Shown one piece after another: positions 1-6,885 of a DNA stretch of 20,114 nt. The DNA comes from JBLHLB01 sp047618505 (lineage in GTDB: Bacteria > Planctomycetota > UBA1135 > GCA-002686595). The DNA is taken from positions 1 to 20,114 of the forward strand of contig JBLHLB010000037.1 of the NCBI GenBank assembly GCA_047618505.1, read 5' to 3'. The position numbers were made by a program, and so were the translations under genes. Within the stretch, counting starts at the first letter, position 1. Each line of letters starts with the position of its first letter. A model generated the notes under the pieces. That model was given only the letters and a program-made list of their open reading frames with translations. It was not told the DNA's origin and ran no database searches.

Positions 1-14
1 GGCGTTGTTGCATA
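1..14. repeat. Terminal inverted repeat of the IS5-family element
   Basis: GGCGTTGTTGCATA is inverted relative to TATGCACCAACGCC at 5289-5302, with one mismatch. It marks the 3' end of the element relative to the transposase. Confidence 0.65.
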
Positions 15-53
15 TTTCCGATTGAGTCATCACGTCCCCTTCCGTTGGCGAAT

Positions 54-998
54 TCAGCGACTGACGGCGACCGACCTCGGCCGTCCGCAGCTTAGCGTCC
101 TGTTGAGGACCTTGCAGCCGATGGCAACCTCCGTTCTCTGGGCAGCTAGACCTCTGGCGTGAAGCCGATCACCGAGCATCGTCTTGTATAGAAAGAACGC
201 GTTCTCCACGGTCCCCTGTCGGTGGTAGCCCGACTCCTTCTTCCAACGTCGCCTACCGATCTTGTTGACCCTGCGAATCGTCCGGTCCCGCTCTGTGGAT
301 CTTGGCCCTCTGCGGGTCGCTGATGCCGATTGCACTGGAGGCACGACTACGCGAGCTCCCCTGGACGCAGCCCGCGCGTAGACTCGGCGAGTGTCGTATG
401 CCGCATCACCAGTGACATTCGCGAGGTTGCCCTTGGTCGCCTTGATGATCGCGAGGCCCGTGTTGGCATCGTCGCCGGTGCTCTCCGTCATGACTTGCGC
501 CAGGATCGTGCCCTTTCGATCGACCCCAATGTGGAGCTTGCGCCACCCTCGCTTTCCCCGTTTGCCGTGCTTTGCAGAGGCCCATTCGCCTTCCCCCACT
601 ATCGAGAGCCCTGTACTGTCGAAGATCAAGTGGATCGGCTTCTTTAAACTCACGAGTTTGAGGTCAACGTCCAAGCCTCTGCTTCGTCGCGACAACGTCG
701 TGTGGTCCGGCGCTTCGAGGGTCAAGTCCATGAGGCTGAGCAGAGATCGAAGGAAGCCCTCTGTCTGGCGCAGCGGCAAACGGAATACGAGCCGCAGGGT
801 CAGCGCTGATTCGATGGCAAGGTCGGAGAACTTCTGCGGGGCCCCGGGACGGCCGGTGGGATTGGCTGTCCAGGCTTTGATTGCAGCTGGCGAGATCCAC
901 ATGGTGATGTCGCCGCGCTTGACGAGAGACTGGTCGTACTCGGCCCAGTTCGTAACGCGATACCTCGTCTTGTATTTCGGATGGACTCGGGAGTTCAT
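54..998 (-). CDS. IS5-family DDE transposase
   Basis: A 314-residue DDE transposase that would cut and rejoin the element ends. From the chosen ATG, the N-terminal part is the DUF4096/IS5-type helical region, followed by the catalytic core: Asp127 in the HLIFDSTG motif, Asp198 in the GDAAYD motif and Glu265 in YHRQGTVENAFFLYK, which matches the IS5 Y-R-E-K signature. Length is normal for the IS903/IS5 type. The open frame runs upstream to 1124, but the ATG at 998 is preferred because the second copy keeps the same Met and context (5216-5218) and their similarity fades just upstream. The frame has no internal stops, so the protein could be active. With no detectable upstream terminal repeat, its own element may be immobile while the enzyme could still act on related ends. 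Confidence 0.85.
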   Translation of the reverse strand: MNSRVHPKYKTRYRVTNWAEYDQSLVKRGDITMWISPAAIKAWTANPTGRPGAPQKFSDLAIESALTLRLVFRLPLRQTEGFLRSLLSLMDLTLEAPDHTTLSRRSRGLDVDLKLVSLKKPIHLIFDSTGLSIVGEGEWASAKHGKRGKRGWRKLHIGVDRKGTILAQVMTESTGDDANTGLAIIKATKGNLANVTGDAAYDTRRVYARAASRGARVVVPPVQSASATRRGPRSTERDRTIRRVNKIGRRRWKKESGYHRQGTVENAFFLYKTMLGDRLHARGLAAQRTEVAIGCKVLNRTLSCGRPRSVAVSR

Positions 999-1098
999 TG
1001 TGGAGTCATCGGCCCGCCCGGGCAGATCGCTGGTAGCCCCCAACTGCTTGTCAAATTCGGGCTGGGACAGGTTACAGCTCCAGGCAGATCGCGAATGC

Positions 1099-3279
1099 TT
1101 AGCTTGGGGCTTCCCAACTCTCAACGGATTGCTCCCTGTGTAGCGCCCCCGGAATAGCGAAATCCTCGAGCTCGGACTGCAAGGTCTCGAGCCTCACCGG
1201 TTTGCTTAGGAATCTGTCCATGCCAGCGTCCATGCAGGTCTGCCGGCTCTCCGTGCTCGCATTCGCGGTCAAGGCGATGATTGGGGTCGTATCTCCAGCT
1301 GCTCGAATGCAAATCGTCGCTGCGGTTCCGTCGACCTCCGGCATCTGCAGGTCCATTAGGATGACGTCGAATTCGCCCTGGGCCGCAGCCGTGATCGCTT
1401 CGGAACCATCCGTTGCAAGGCTGACCTCGCAACCCAACTGCTCCAGCATGGCCGTCGCAATGCGTTGGTTGACGAGGTTGTCCTCAGCAAGCAAAACGCG
1501 TAGACCGAGATTGCTCAATCTGCGGTTTATGATCTCGCTCGCTCTCTCCCCGGTCTCGCATTCTGAGAGGTGCAACTCCACGTCGAACCGAGACCCCTCG
1601 TTCAGTGTACTCGTGACCTTGATTTCGCCATCCATCAAGTCGACGAGCTGCTTGACAATGGATAAGCCCAAACCGGTGCCGCCAAAGCGCCGGCAGGTAG
1701 AGCTTTCCGCCTGAGAGAAGGCAGTGAACAGACTGGCTTGAGCAGACTCTGTCATGCCGATGCCCGAGTCCTCAACGCTGATCCTCCAAAGCGTCCCCTC
1801 ATGCTGAAGGCGAACGGTGACTAAGCCACTTGAGGTAAACTTCATCGCATTGCTGATGAGGTTGAGGGCTATCTGGCGCAGTCGCAAAGAGTCACCAACA
1901 GCCCAAGCGCCGTCTTCCTGGATGTCCAACTGTAACTTGACGCCCTTCTTGCGAAGCAGTTCCCGGAAGAGTTCAGCGGATTCCTTGATCTCTGCGGCCG
2001 GTTCAAAGGGAGCCTGCTCCAGCTCGAAGTCTCTTCGCTCAATCCGCGAGTAATCCAAGATGTCATTGAGCACACCGAGCAGGCTCGTGCCGGATCCCTG
2101 GATGACTTCGGCTTGTTTGCGGACGGTTGGCGTTAGATCCTCGCGCAGGATGAGATCGCACATCCCTATCACACCGTTCAGCGGAGTCCGAATCTCGTGA
2201 CTCATGACCGAGAGGAAGGAGGACTTGGCTTTGGAGGCATCCTCCGCGACTGCGATCATGTGGCGGTTTGAACGGTTCAAACGGTTCAAGAGGAACATCA
2301 CAAGGAACAAGCCTGTGCTGGTCATTATCCCGATGGGAAGGATCCACCTAGAATAGTTTTGTGGTGCACTTGCCTGTGCGAGGGTCTGATCCGAACCCCA
2401 GACGTAGAGCCACTGCTTGCCCCCAAACTCTACACGGCGTTCTGTCACGAGGCTGCCTGCCACACCTCTTAGACCCTCGTAGATGCAGCGGTCCGCGGTT
2501 TGTTTACCGTCAAATATCGAGAACGACAGGCGCTGACCCGTGAGTTCGCCGATACCGCTCATCGTATTCTCACCAATGAAGGGTGCATAGGTCCAGCCGA
2601 TGCAAGTGGCAATGCGTTCCTCAACCGTTGCTGGCACTTTATCGGTTTCGTAGACGGGGACTAACATCAGGAAGCCAGGCTTCTTTTCGTTGTCCTGCAC
2701 AAGGGTGATGATGTTGGTTACTTGGGGCTTGCCCGTTTTCATCGCAGCGTAAGCCGCGGACCGCCGGACTTCGTTGCTACCGATGTCTAGGCCCAATGCG
2801 GGCAGATTGAGTTCGAGGGGTTCGATCCACGTAATAATGAAACGACTGTTAGGGGAGGGGTCTTCGAGGGTTTTGATTTCTAACTGCGGCTCTCCATCCG
2901 CCACGGTCATGCGTAGATACTCATCCATACCATCCTTGGGGACCCGTCGAATAAACCCGATACCGCTGATGCCTGGGAATCGATCGTCGACGTCCAACTG
3001 CTCCACAAACTGTCGCCATTGGGTGCGGTCCAAGTCCTTGGACGAGTGGAAGAGCCCCTTGGCCGCGTACAGTCCGACCTCATAAAGTTGCAGTCGTGTG
3101 CGAGCCGCGGTCATCCCTTGTTCAACTTGACGATCGAATTGAACCCTTGCCCGATCCTCCGAAGCCTCTTGCATCACGTTCACGCTGATGACGGTCATGA
3201 TCACGCTCAATGCCTCGATCAACAGCCCAACTAGAATGAAGGGAGTCGAGTAGGAGAGCGCCTTCCTTGAAAGAGTCAT
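1099..3279 (-). CDS. CHASE-domain hybrid sensor histidine kinase
   Basis: A 726-residue inner-membrane hybrid kinase that should autophosphorylate on a ligand signal and pass the phosphate to its own receiver. Order of parts: transmembrane helix at about 11-33; extracytoplasmic CHASE domain at about 75-290, with the typical FPGISGIGFIRRV stretch near 101-113; second membrane helix at about 312-331; HisKA with SHEIRTPLNG and phospho-acceptor His361; HATPase with N-box Asn473/477, DSGIGM at 504-509 and GGTGLGLSI at 533-541; receiver at about 592-705 with acidic residues near 599-600, phospho-accepting Asp643 and Lys693. All key residues are present. No Hpt domain or separate regulator is seen nearby, so the output partner is unknown. 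CHASE often senses small extracellular molecules; the ligand cannot be told here. ATG start with no clear Shine-Dalgarno. The stop lies 100 bp from the IS transposase start. Confidence 0.93.
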   Translation of the reverse strand: MTLSRKALSYSTPFILVGLLIEALSVIMTVISVNVMQEASEDRARVQFDRQVEQGMTAARTRLQLYEVGLYAAKGLFHSSKDLDRTQWRQFVEQLDVDDRFPGISGIGFIRRVPKDGMDEYLRMTVADGEPQLEIKTLEDPSPNSRFIITWIEPLELNLPALGLDIGSNEVRRSAAYAAMKTGKPQVTNIITLVQDNEKKPGFLMLVPVYETDKVPATVEERIATCIGWTYAPFIGENTMSGIGELTGQRLSFSIFDGKQTADRCIYEGLRGVAGSLVTERRVEFGGKQWLYVWGSDQTLAQASAPQNYSRWILPIGIMTSTGLFLVMFLLNRLNRSNRHMIAVAEDASKAKSSFLSVMSHEIRTPLNGVIGMCDLILREDLTPTVRKQAEVIQGSGTSLLGVLNDILDYSRIERRDFELEQAPFEPAAEIKESAELFRELLRKKGVKLQLDIQEDGAWAVGDSLRLRQIALNLISNAMKFTSSGLVTVRLQHEGTLWRISVEDSGIGMTESAQASLFTAFSQAESSTCRRFGGTGLGLSIVKQLVDLMDGEIKVTSTLNEGSRFDVELHLSECETGERASEIINRRLSNLGLRVLLAEDNLVNQRIATAMLEQLGCEVSLATDGSEAITAAAQGEFDVILMDLQMPEVDGTAATICIRAAGDTTPIIALTANASTESRQTCMDAGMDRFLSKPVRLETLQSELEDFAIPGALHREQSVESWEAPS

Positions 3280-3329
3280 GTGACCGAGGTGTAGGGGCGA
3301 ATTGCGATTGAACTGGACAAGGAGCCCCT

Positions 3330-3668
3330 ATGGCGGTGGTGTTCCGCACCCCTGCCTATCGAATTGATTCATACAGCAGCTTGATTCAAACGGCGGAAGT
3401 CACTGGCTTGCAATTCACTGTGCGAGCGGCTCACCTCGTTCGCGTGGCATCGACAGACGACCGAATTCAGTCGCCGACAAGGTTGCGTGTTTGCTGGATT
3501 GTCTTGAAGCGACGTGCGGATGGCGAGGTCCGCTATTGGGTGGGGCTCGTTGAAAATCGGCCCGTCAGGGCATTCAGGGCAGCTCGAAAGGCCCAGGGCA
3601 GAAGGGTGGGGGAGAACGGAGAGCTGACATTCGAGAATCCATCGGTGCTCACGGTGACACTCCTCTGA
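3330..3668 (+). CDS. Hypothetical protein, 112 residues
   Basis: I do not recognise a family. The frame opens at an ATG preceded by AAGGAG (3319-3324) with five bases of spacing, the only textbook Shine-Dalgarno I saw in this window, and is divergent from the histidine kinase with a 50-bp gap. The protein is basic and rich in Val and Arg, with no signal peptide, membrane segment or cysteine motif. A stretch near 53-80 (CWIVLKRRADGEVRYWVGLVEN at its core, split by charged residues) looks like alternating beta strands. An overlapping minus-strand frame (3369-3698) exists but has poorer composition and no start signal. It may be a small real gene or a chance frame in a region that has suffered IS-driven decay. 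Confidence 0.4.
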   Translation: MAVVFRTPAYRIDSYSSLIQTAEVTGLQFTVRAAHLVRVASTDDRIQSPTRLRVCWIVLKRRADGEVRYWVGLVENRPVRAFRAARKAQGRRVGENGELTFENPSVLTVTLL

Positions 3669-3736
3669 CTGAGTTCGGCGAGGATCCTTCTCCCTCAACG
3701 GAAATCTCCAATAGGAGCGAGCACAAATAGAAAGTG

Positions 3737-3785
3737 GGGAGCAGCGGTGAAGGCATCACTGAGGATGACTTCAACCGTTGCTCCC
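3737..3785 (-). terminator. Long hairpin, probable minus-strand terminator
   Basis: The left arm at 3737-3752 and the right arm at 3769-3785 pair over about 15 bp with one bulge and one G-U pair, and CATC/GATG (3754-3757, 3764-3767) extends the stem inward. On the minus strand it lies about 40 nt after the beta-helix relic stop and is followed by a T-rich stretch (TTTCTATTT). It could also end transcription of the plus-strand ORF that stops at 3668. Confidence 0.5.
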
Positions 3786-3823
3786 TTGCCAGGGGTCAAG
3801 ACCCCCCCTAAACCCCGGTAGTC

Positions 3824-4762
3824 TCATGGGCAGAAGGCTACGGCTAGGACGTTGGTCAGATTGAAACCAGCGCCGCCAGCAGGAACCTCGCGGACCCAAA
3901 ACTGGAAGTTCCAGGTCGAGCCGGGGTTGATCAAGCCTGCGGCGATCGGCGGGTTGGGTAGGTCCGTCAGGTGAGCAACTTCGCCGTTGATTCCGGTGAT
4001 GACTACGGGGAGCCGGAAGAGTGCACCTCCCACGCAGCGGTTGCCATTCCCGAAGGGAACCTGAATCTGGTTGGCACCGTAGAAGAAGATGCCGGGGACC
4101 GAGCTTAGGAGGTTCGAAGCTTGCAACACAAAGAAGTTGTCGGCGACGATCAAGCTACCCGCCGAGGAGATTTCCCCCGGTGCTCCGCTGGAGTTCGCGT
4201 TGGTGGAGCAGTAGGTAATAGTGGGGTGAGGACTCGTTCCATCGAACTCATAAGCGTCCATGTCGGCGTCGGGCCGGTGTCGCAGATTTGGGTGTCGTCC
4301 AGGGTACGTGGACCGAGATCCAAGTCGAAGCTGCCTGTCGCAACCCCCGCATCGATCATCGGCGACCTCGGGTTGACAGTGTAGTCACCGAGAATGGGAC
4401 TCGATAATTGCGGGTCGACATCGACGTTGTCGATTCCCATGGCGCTACCGGGTCCACTCCAATCCCCTTCGATATTGCTATAGCTGGGGATGACCTCGAA
4501 GCCGGGGCCATTGCCGCTCAACTCGATCGGAAGGTTGTTCGACAGAATACTGCTCTCGATTCCGATGCTGGACGCCCAAAAATTCATGGTCCCACCGGTC
4601 GGGGTCACATTTAGGCAGACGTTGTCAGCGAACGTGCAACCACGAACGACTAGTTTGGATCCGCAGGAGGTGGCGCCGCCGTCCCAGGTGGCTTCGTTGC
4701 GCTCAAAGAGACAGTTATCGATGACGACGGTATGAGGTGCCGCCGTATCGATGAAGATGGCG
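3824..4762 (-). pseudogene. Beta-helix secreted protein, 3' remnant, frameshifted
   Basis: This is the C-terminal part of a right-handed beta-helix (PMP-like, choice-of-anchor Q type) surface or secreted protein. The upstream frame (about 4762-4270) shows repeated turns such as VVIDNCLFERNEA and VVRGCTFADN, then the SNIEGDW...DVDPQ...GDYTVNPRSPMIDAG module typical of the family. The frame then breaks near 4262-4280. Reading continues in another frame as PDADMDAYEFDG and enters a C-terminal domain of about 120 residues (YCSTNANSSGAPG through a FFYGANQIQVPFGNGNRCVG-like core to the WNFQFWVRE region) that I recognise from Poly30-type planctomycetes. Signal peptide and N-terminal turns are missing: the gene is cut at its 5' side where it joins the IS fragment. 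One inserted or lost base plus truncation make it a relic. Confidence 0.8.
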
Positions 4763-5218
4763 CCACCCTCGCTTTCCACGTTTGCCGTGCTTTGCAGTGG
4801 CTCATTCGCCCTCCCCGACTATTGAGAGCCCAGTGCTATCGATGATCAAGTGGATCGGCTTCTTGGAACTCACGAGCTCCAGGTGAACGTCCAAGCCCCT
4901 GCTTCGTCGCGAAATAGTCGTGTGGTCCGGAGCTTCGATGGACAGGTCCATGAGGTTGAGCAGGGAACGAAAGAAGCCTTCAGTTTGGCGCAACTGCAAG
5001 CGGGACACGAGGCGCAGCGTTAGGGCCGTTTCGATGGCCAGGTCAGAGTACATCTACGGGGCACCGCGACGGCCGGTGGGCTTGGCGGTCCAAGCTTTGA
5101 TTGCTGCTGGCGAGATCCACATGGTGATGTCGCCGCGTTGGACTAGCCCGCGGTCGTACTGGGCCCAGTTGGTTACGCTGTACTTGGTCTTGTACTTCGG
5201 ATGGACTCGGGAGTTCAT
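4760..5218 (-). pseudogene. IS5-family transposase, N-terminal fragment
   Basis: The reading frame from the ATG at 5216-5218 follows the intact transposase (54-998) closely. It carries two nonsense codons: TAG at 5054-5056 where the other copy has a Gln codon, next to a Lys-to-Met change, and TGA at 4802-4804 in place of the Trp after GEGE. Only the first catalytic Asp (in HLIIDSTG) remains; the second Asp and the Glu are deleted with the C-terminal half. It cannot encode an active enzyme. Confidence 0.9.
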
Positions 5219-5288
5219 CTGGAAGTCATCGTGCTACTTGGCCTGAAGCATGATGTTGGCCACAAGGTGTTCTCCAGGGACGTGCCTT

Positions 5289-5302
5289 TATGCACCAACG
5301 CC
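5289..5302. repeat. Left terminal inverted repeat of IS remnant
   Basis: TATGCACCAACGCC reads GGCGTTGGTGCATA on the minus strand, one mismatch from positions 1-14. It lies 84 bp upstream of the transposase start, a normal distance for this family, and fixes the element boundary. Confidence 0.75.
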
Positions 5303-5313
5303 TCCCACCGTTC

Positions 5314-6885
5314 CTAAGGCAGCTTACGCAGGGCGAGCTTTTCGTTGCCGAGATCAAAGGTCACCTCGAACGGTGCTAGGGCTTCCAGCCCGATGTTGCC
5401 CATGAGACTGCGATCCGCAAGGGAGCCGGCGTCGACGATGGCCAGGTGAACGATCGGTTTCACGATTGTCTGGTCGGCGAAGTTGAGACTCTCGAGACAG
5501 ACCACCAGGGTGCGTCCCAGCGAGACGATGCCACGTGCTTGACCGGGCGTGGTTTCGCGTTCCCCGGGAAGCTCGAGTGGTGCCAACCAAGGAGTGTGAA
5601 TTGCGGCGGTCCAGGCGGCGCCAGTATCCAGTAGGAACCAGCCTTCCTGTTTGTCATCCACGCTGCCCCGCACGACGGCAACAGCATCGCTGGCGAGCAC
5701 CGGATTCCAGTCGAGACCGTCCCCGTCGAAGCCTCCAGGCGGGCGAATGACCACCGATGGCTCGGCACCAGCGGCGGGGAAACGAACCGCGGCGCGCGCG
5801 AAGAACTCCCAGCCGAGCACGCCTGTGACACCTCCCTCGAGGTAAGCGGCAAAGCCTCCGAGATCGAGGGTCATGACCGTCGGACGTTCGATGGTCAGGG
5901 GTCCAACGCGAAGGTCCGGCGCCTGTGAGAGTTGCGAAAACGTGCGGCCCGTTCCGCCAACAGCACCCACGACTCCGACAGGCTTGAGATCCAATTCGCG
6001 AGCCAGGTCATCATCGATCACGATGCCGCTCGCGCCGGTGTCGAGCAGGAACCAATGGGGGTCTCTGTTTCCGAAGGTGACCGGCACGAAGACATGGCCG
6101 GACTCGTTGCGTCGCCCTTGCACAACGTCAGAAGCGCCGGGCTCGAAGCGCGAATCTCGGTCGTCCTTCGGTCGCTGTAACCGTTCCGCAAGACTCGGTT
6201 TCCAGTGTGCGGATTGAATCTCCAGGCGACTTCCGGCCTGGCGGTTGCCCTTGAACTCCACCGTCCCCGGCAGGCGACGACCGCCGAGTTCGCGCCAGTC
6301 AGTCAAGCTCCAACGGGACACCCGGCCGCGATTCATGGAGGCGATTTCACTGACGTCACCGCTCTCTAGATCGATGGATAATCCGAGGGCCGGGGCTTCA
6401 CCGGGGAAATCGATGGCCAGGTTGACCTCGTCTCTTGCGGCGTTCATCACCATCAGTTCGTGGGGTGCGCCCGGGCTGTTCCAGCCGCCGCTGATGGCCT
6501 GCATGAGGAGGGCGAGCTTATCTCGCTCCAGCAACACCAGGCCCCGCGCGGGCCCGCTGCCTTCCTGCGTCCAGGCCTGCTCCCCGTCGTCTGCGCTTAC
6601 GCGTAGCAGCGGACCGCGCAACTCCAACCGATAGGACCGCGGTCCCTGCAGCTCCAATCGGAAGCTCCCCGTGGCGCCGGAGATCCGTGCCGGGCCTTCG
6701 AGTATGAGACTTTGTCCCGCCGGCCACGGGGACTGCACCGCCGCCAACTCGAGCACCTCCGCAAGCGGCGGGGGCGGTACAACCGGAGCCGCGGTGCAGG
6801 CGCCGATCGCCAGGGTGAGAAGCAACGCGAGTTGTGCGCTGTCCCTCCCCCCGCTGTCCCTCCCCCCGATGTCCCGTCTCTTCAA
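5314..6885 (-). CDS. Aspartyl-protease-like lipoprotein, two DTG lobes
   Basis: A 523-residue envelope protein. A short basic N-terminus and hydrophobic segment (about 18-29) end in a lipobox-like AIGAC with Cys30, so it is probably a lipoprotein. Residues about 45-230 form a beta-rich domain (SLILEGPARI...GSFRLELQG) reminiscent of LolB/LolA-type lipoprotein-binding folds. Two retropepsin-like lobes follow: the first has WFLLDTGASG with Asp282 and a later GVLGWEFF stretch, the second has WFLLDTGAAW with Asp420 and a LMGNIGLEAL stretch. Both catalytic Asp-Thr-Gly triads are present, so one chain could form a complete active site as in pepsin. It starts at TTG (6883-6885), overlapping the mltA stop as TTGA, which suggests coupled translation. 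Residues 4-16 are encoded by a 15-bp tandem repeat. Substrate unknown; envelope turnover is a guess from the neighbour. Confidence 0.82.
   Translation of the reverse strand: MKRRDIGGRDSGGRDSAQLALLLTLAIGACTAAPVVPPPPLAEVLELAAVQSPWPAGQSLILEGPARISGATGSFRLELQGPRSYRLELRGPLLRVSADDGEQAWTQEGSGPARGLVLLERDKLALLMQAISGGWNSPGAPHELMVMNAARDEVNLAIDFPGEAPALGLSIDLESGDVSEIASMNRGRVSRWSLTDWRELGGRRLPGTVEFKGNRQAGSRLEIQSAHWKPSLAERLQRPKDDRDSRFEPGASDVVQGRRNESGHVFVPVTFGNRDPHWFLLDTGASGIVIDDDLARELDLKPVGVVGAVGGTGRTFSQLSQAPDLRVGPLTIERPTVMTLDLGGFAAYLEGGVTGVLGWEFFARAAVRFPAAGAEPSVVIRPPGGFDGDGLDWNPVLASDAVAVVRGSVDDKQEGWFLLDTGAAWTAAIHTPWLAPLELPGERETTPGQARGIVSLGRTLVVCLESLNFADQTIVKPIVHLAIVDAGSLADRSLMGNIGLEALAPFEVTFDLGNEKLALRKLP
6838..6875. 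repeat. 15-bp tandem repeat at lipoprotein gene start
   Basis: GCTGTCCCTCCCCCC occurs twice exactly (6838-6852 and 6853-6867), followed by a partial third unit (GATGTCCC). On the minus strand it encodes RDSGG-type units just before the signal peptide. Unit changes would stay in frame, but slippage in the C runs would shift it. Confidence 0.85.

Larger units (their letters stand above)
1..1011 (-). mobile_element. IS5-family insertion sequence, upstream end missing
   Basis: The element holds one transposase gene. Its downstream end at positions 1-14 (GGCGTTGTTGCATA) matches 13 of 14 bases of the outermost repeat of the second copy at 5289-5302, so this is very probably the true terminus; it resembles IS903-type ends that begin GGC. 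Alignment with the second copy stops near 1011. The repeat expected about 84 bp before the transposase ATG (near 1082) is absent, so the upstream end seems lost or replaced. Target duplications cannot be checked because the outer flank lies outside the window. It sits directly downstream of the histidine kinase gene. Confidence 0.8.
4760..5302 (-). mobile_element. Truncated second IS5-family copy
   Basis: Closely similar to positions 540-1011, but it keeps the left terminal repeat (5289-5302) that the first copy lacks. It is cut inside the transposase gene at about 4760, where it joins the beta-helix relic. The junction falls in a GGTGGCGC stretch that fits both the transposase and the Gly-Gly-Ala turn of the beta-helix, which suggests joining at microhomology. 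The left end lies 11 bp beyond the stop of the aspartyl-protease-like gene. Confidence 0.85.

Noticed and set aside
1017..1098. GC-rich palindrome GCCCGCCCGGGC near 1013-1024 as a kinase terminator
   Set aside because: The self-complementary part is short, leaves too small a loop and has no following T run.
391..1143. Plus-strand frame of 250 codons across the IS
   Set aside because: Antisense to a transposase with all catalytic motifs; no protein-like features of its own.
3369..3698. Minus-strand frame overlapping the 112-residue ORF
   Set aside because: Cys/Ser/Arg-rich, no start signal, and the opposite strand has a good ribosome site.
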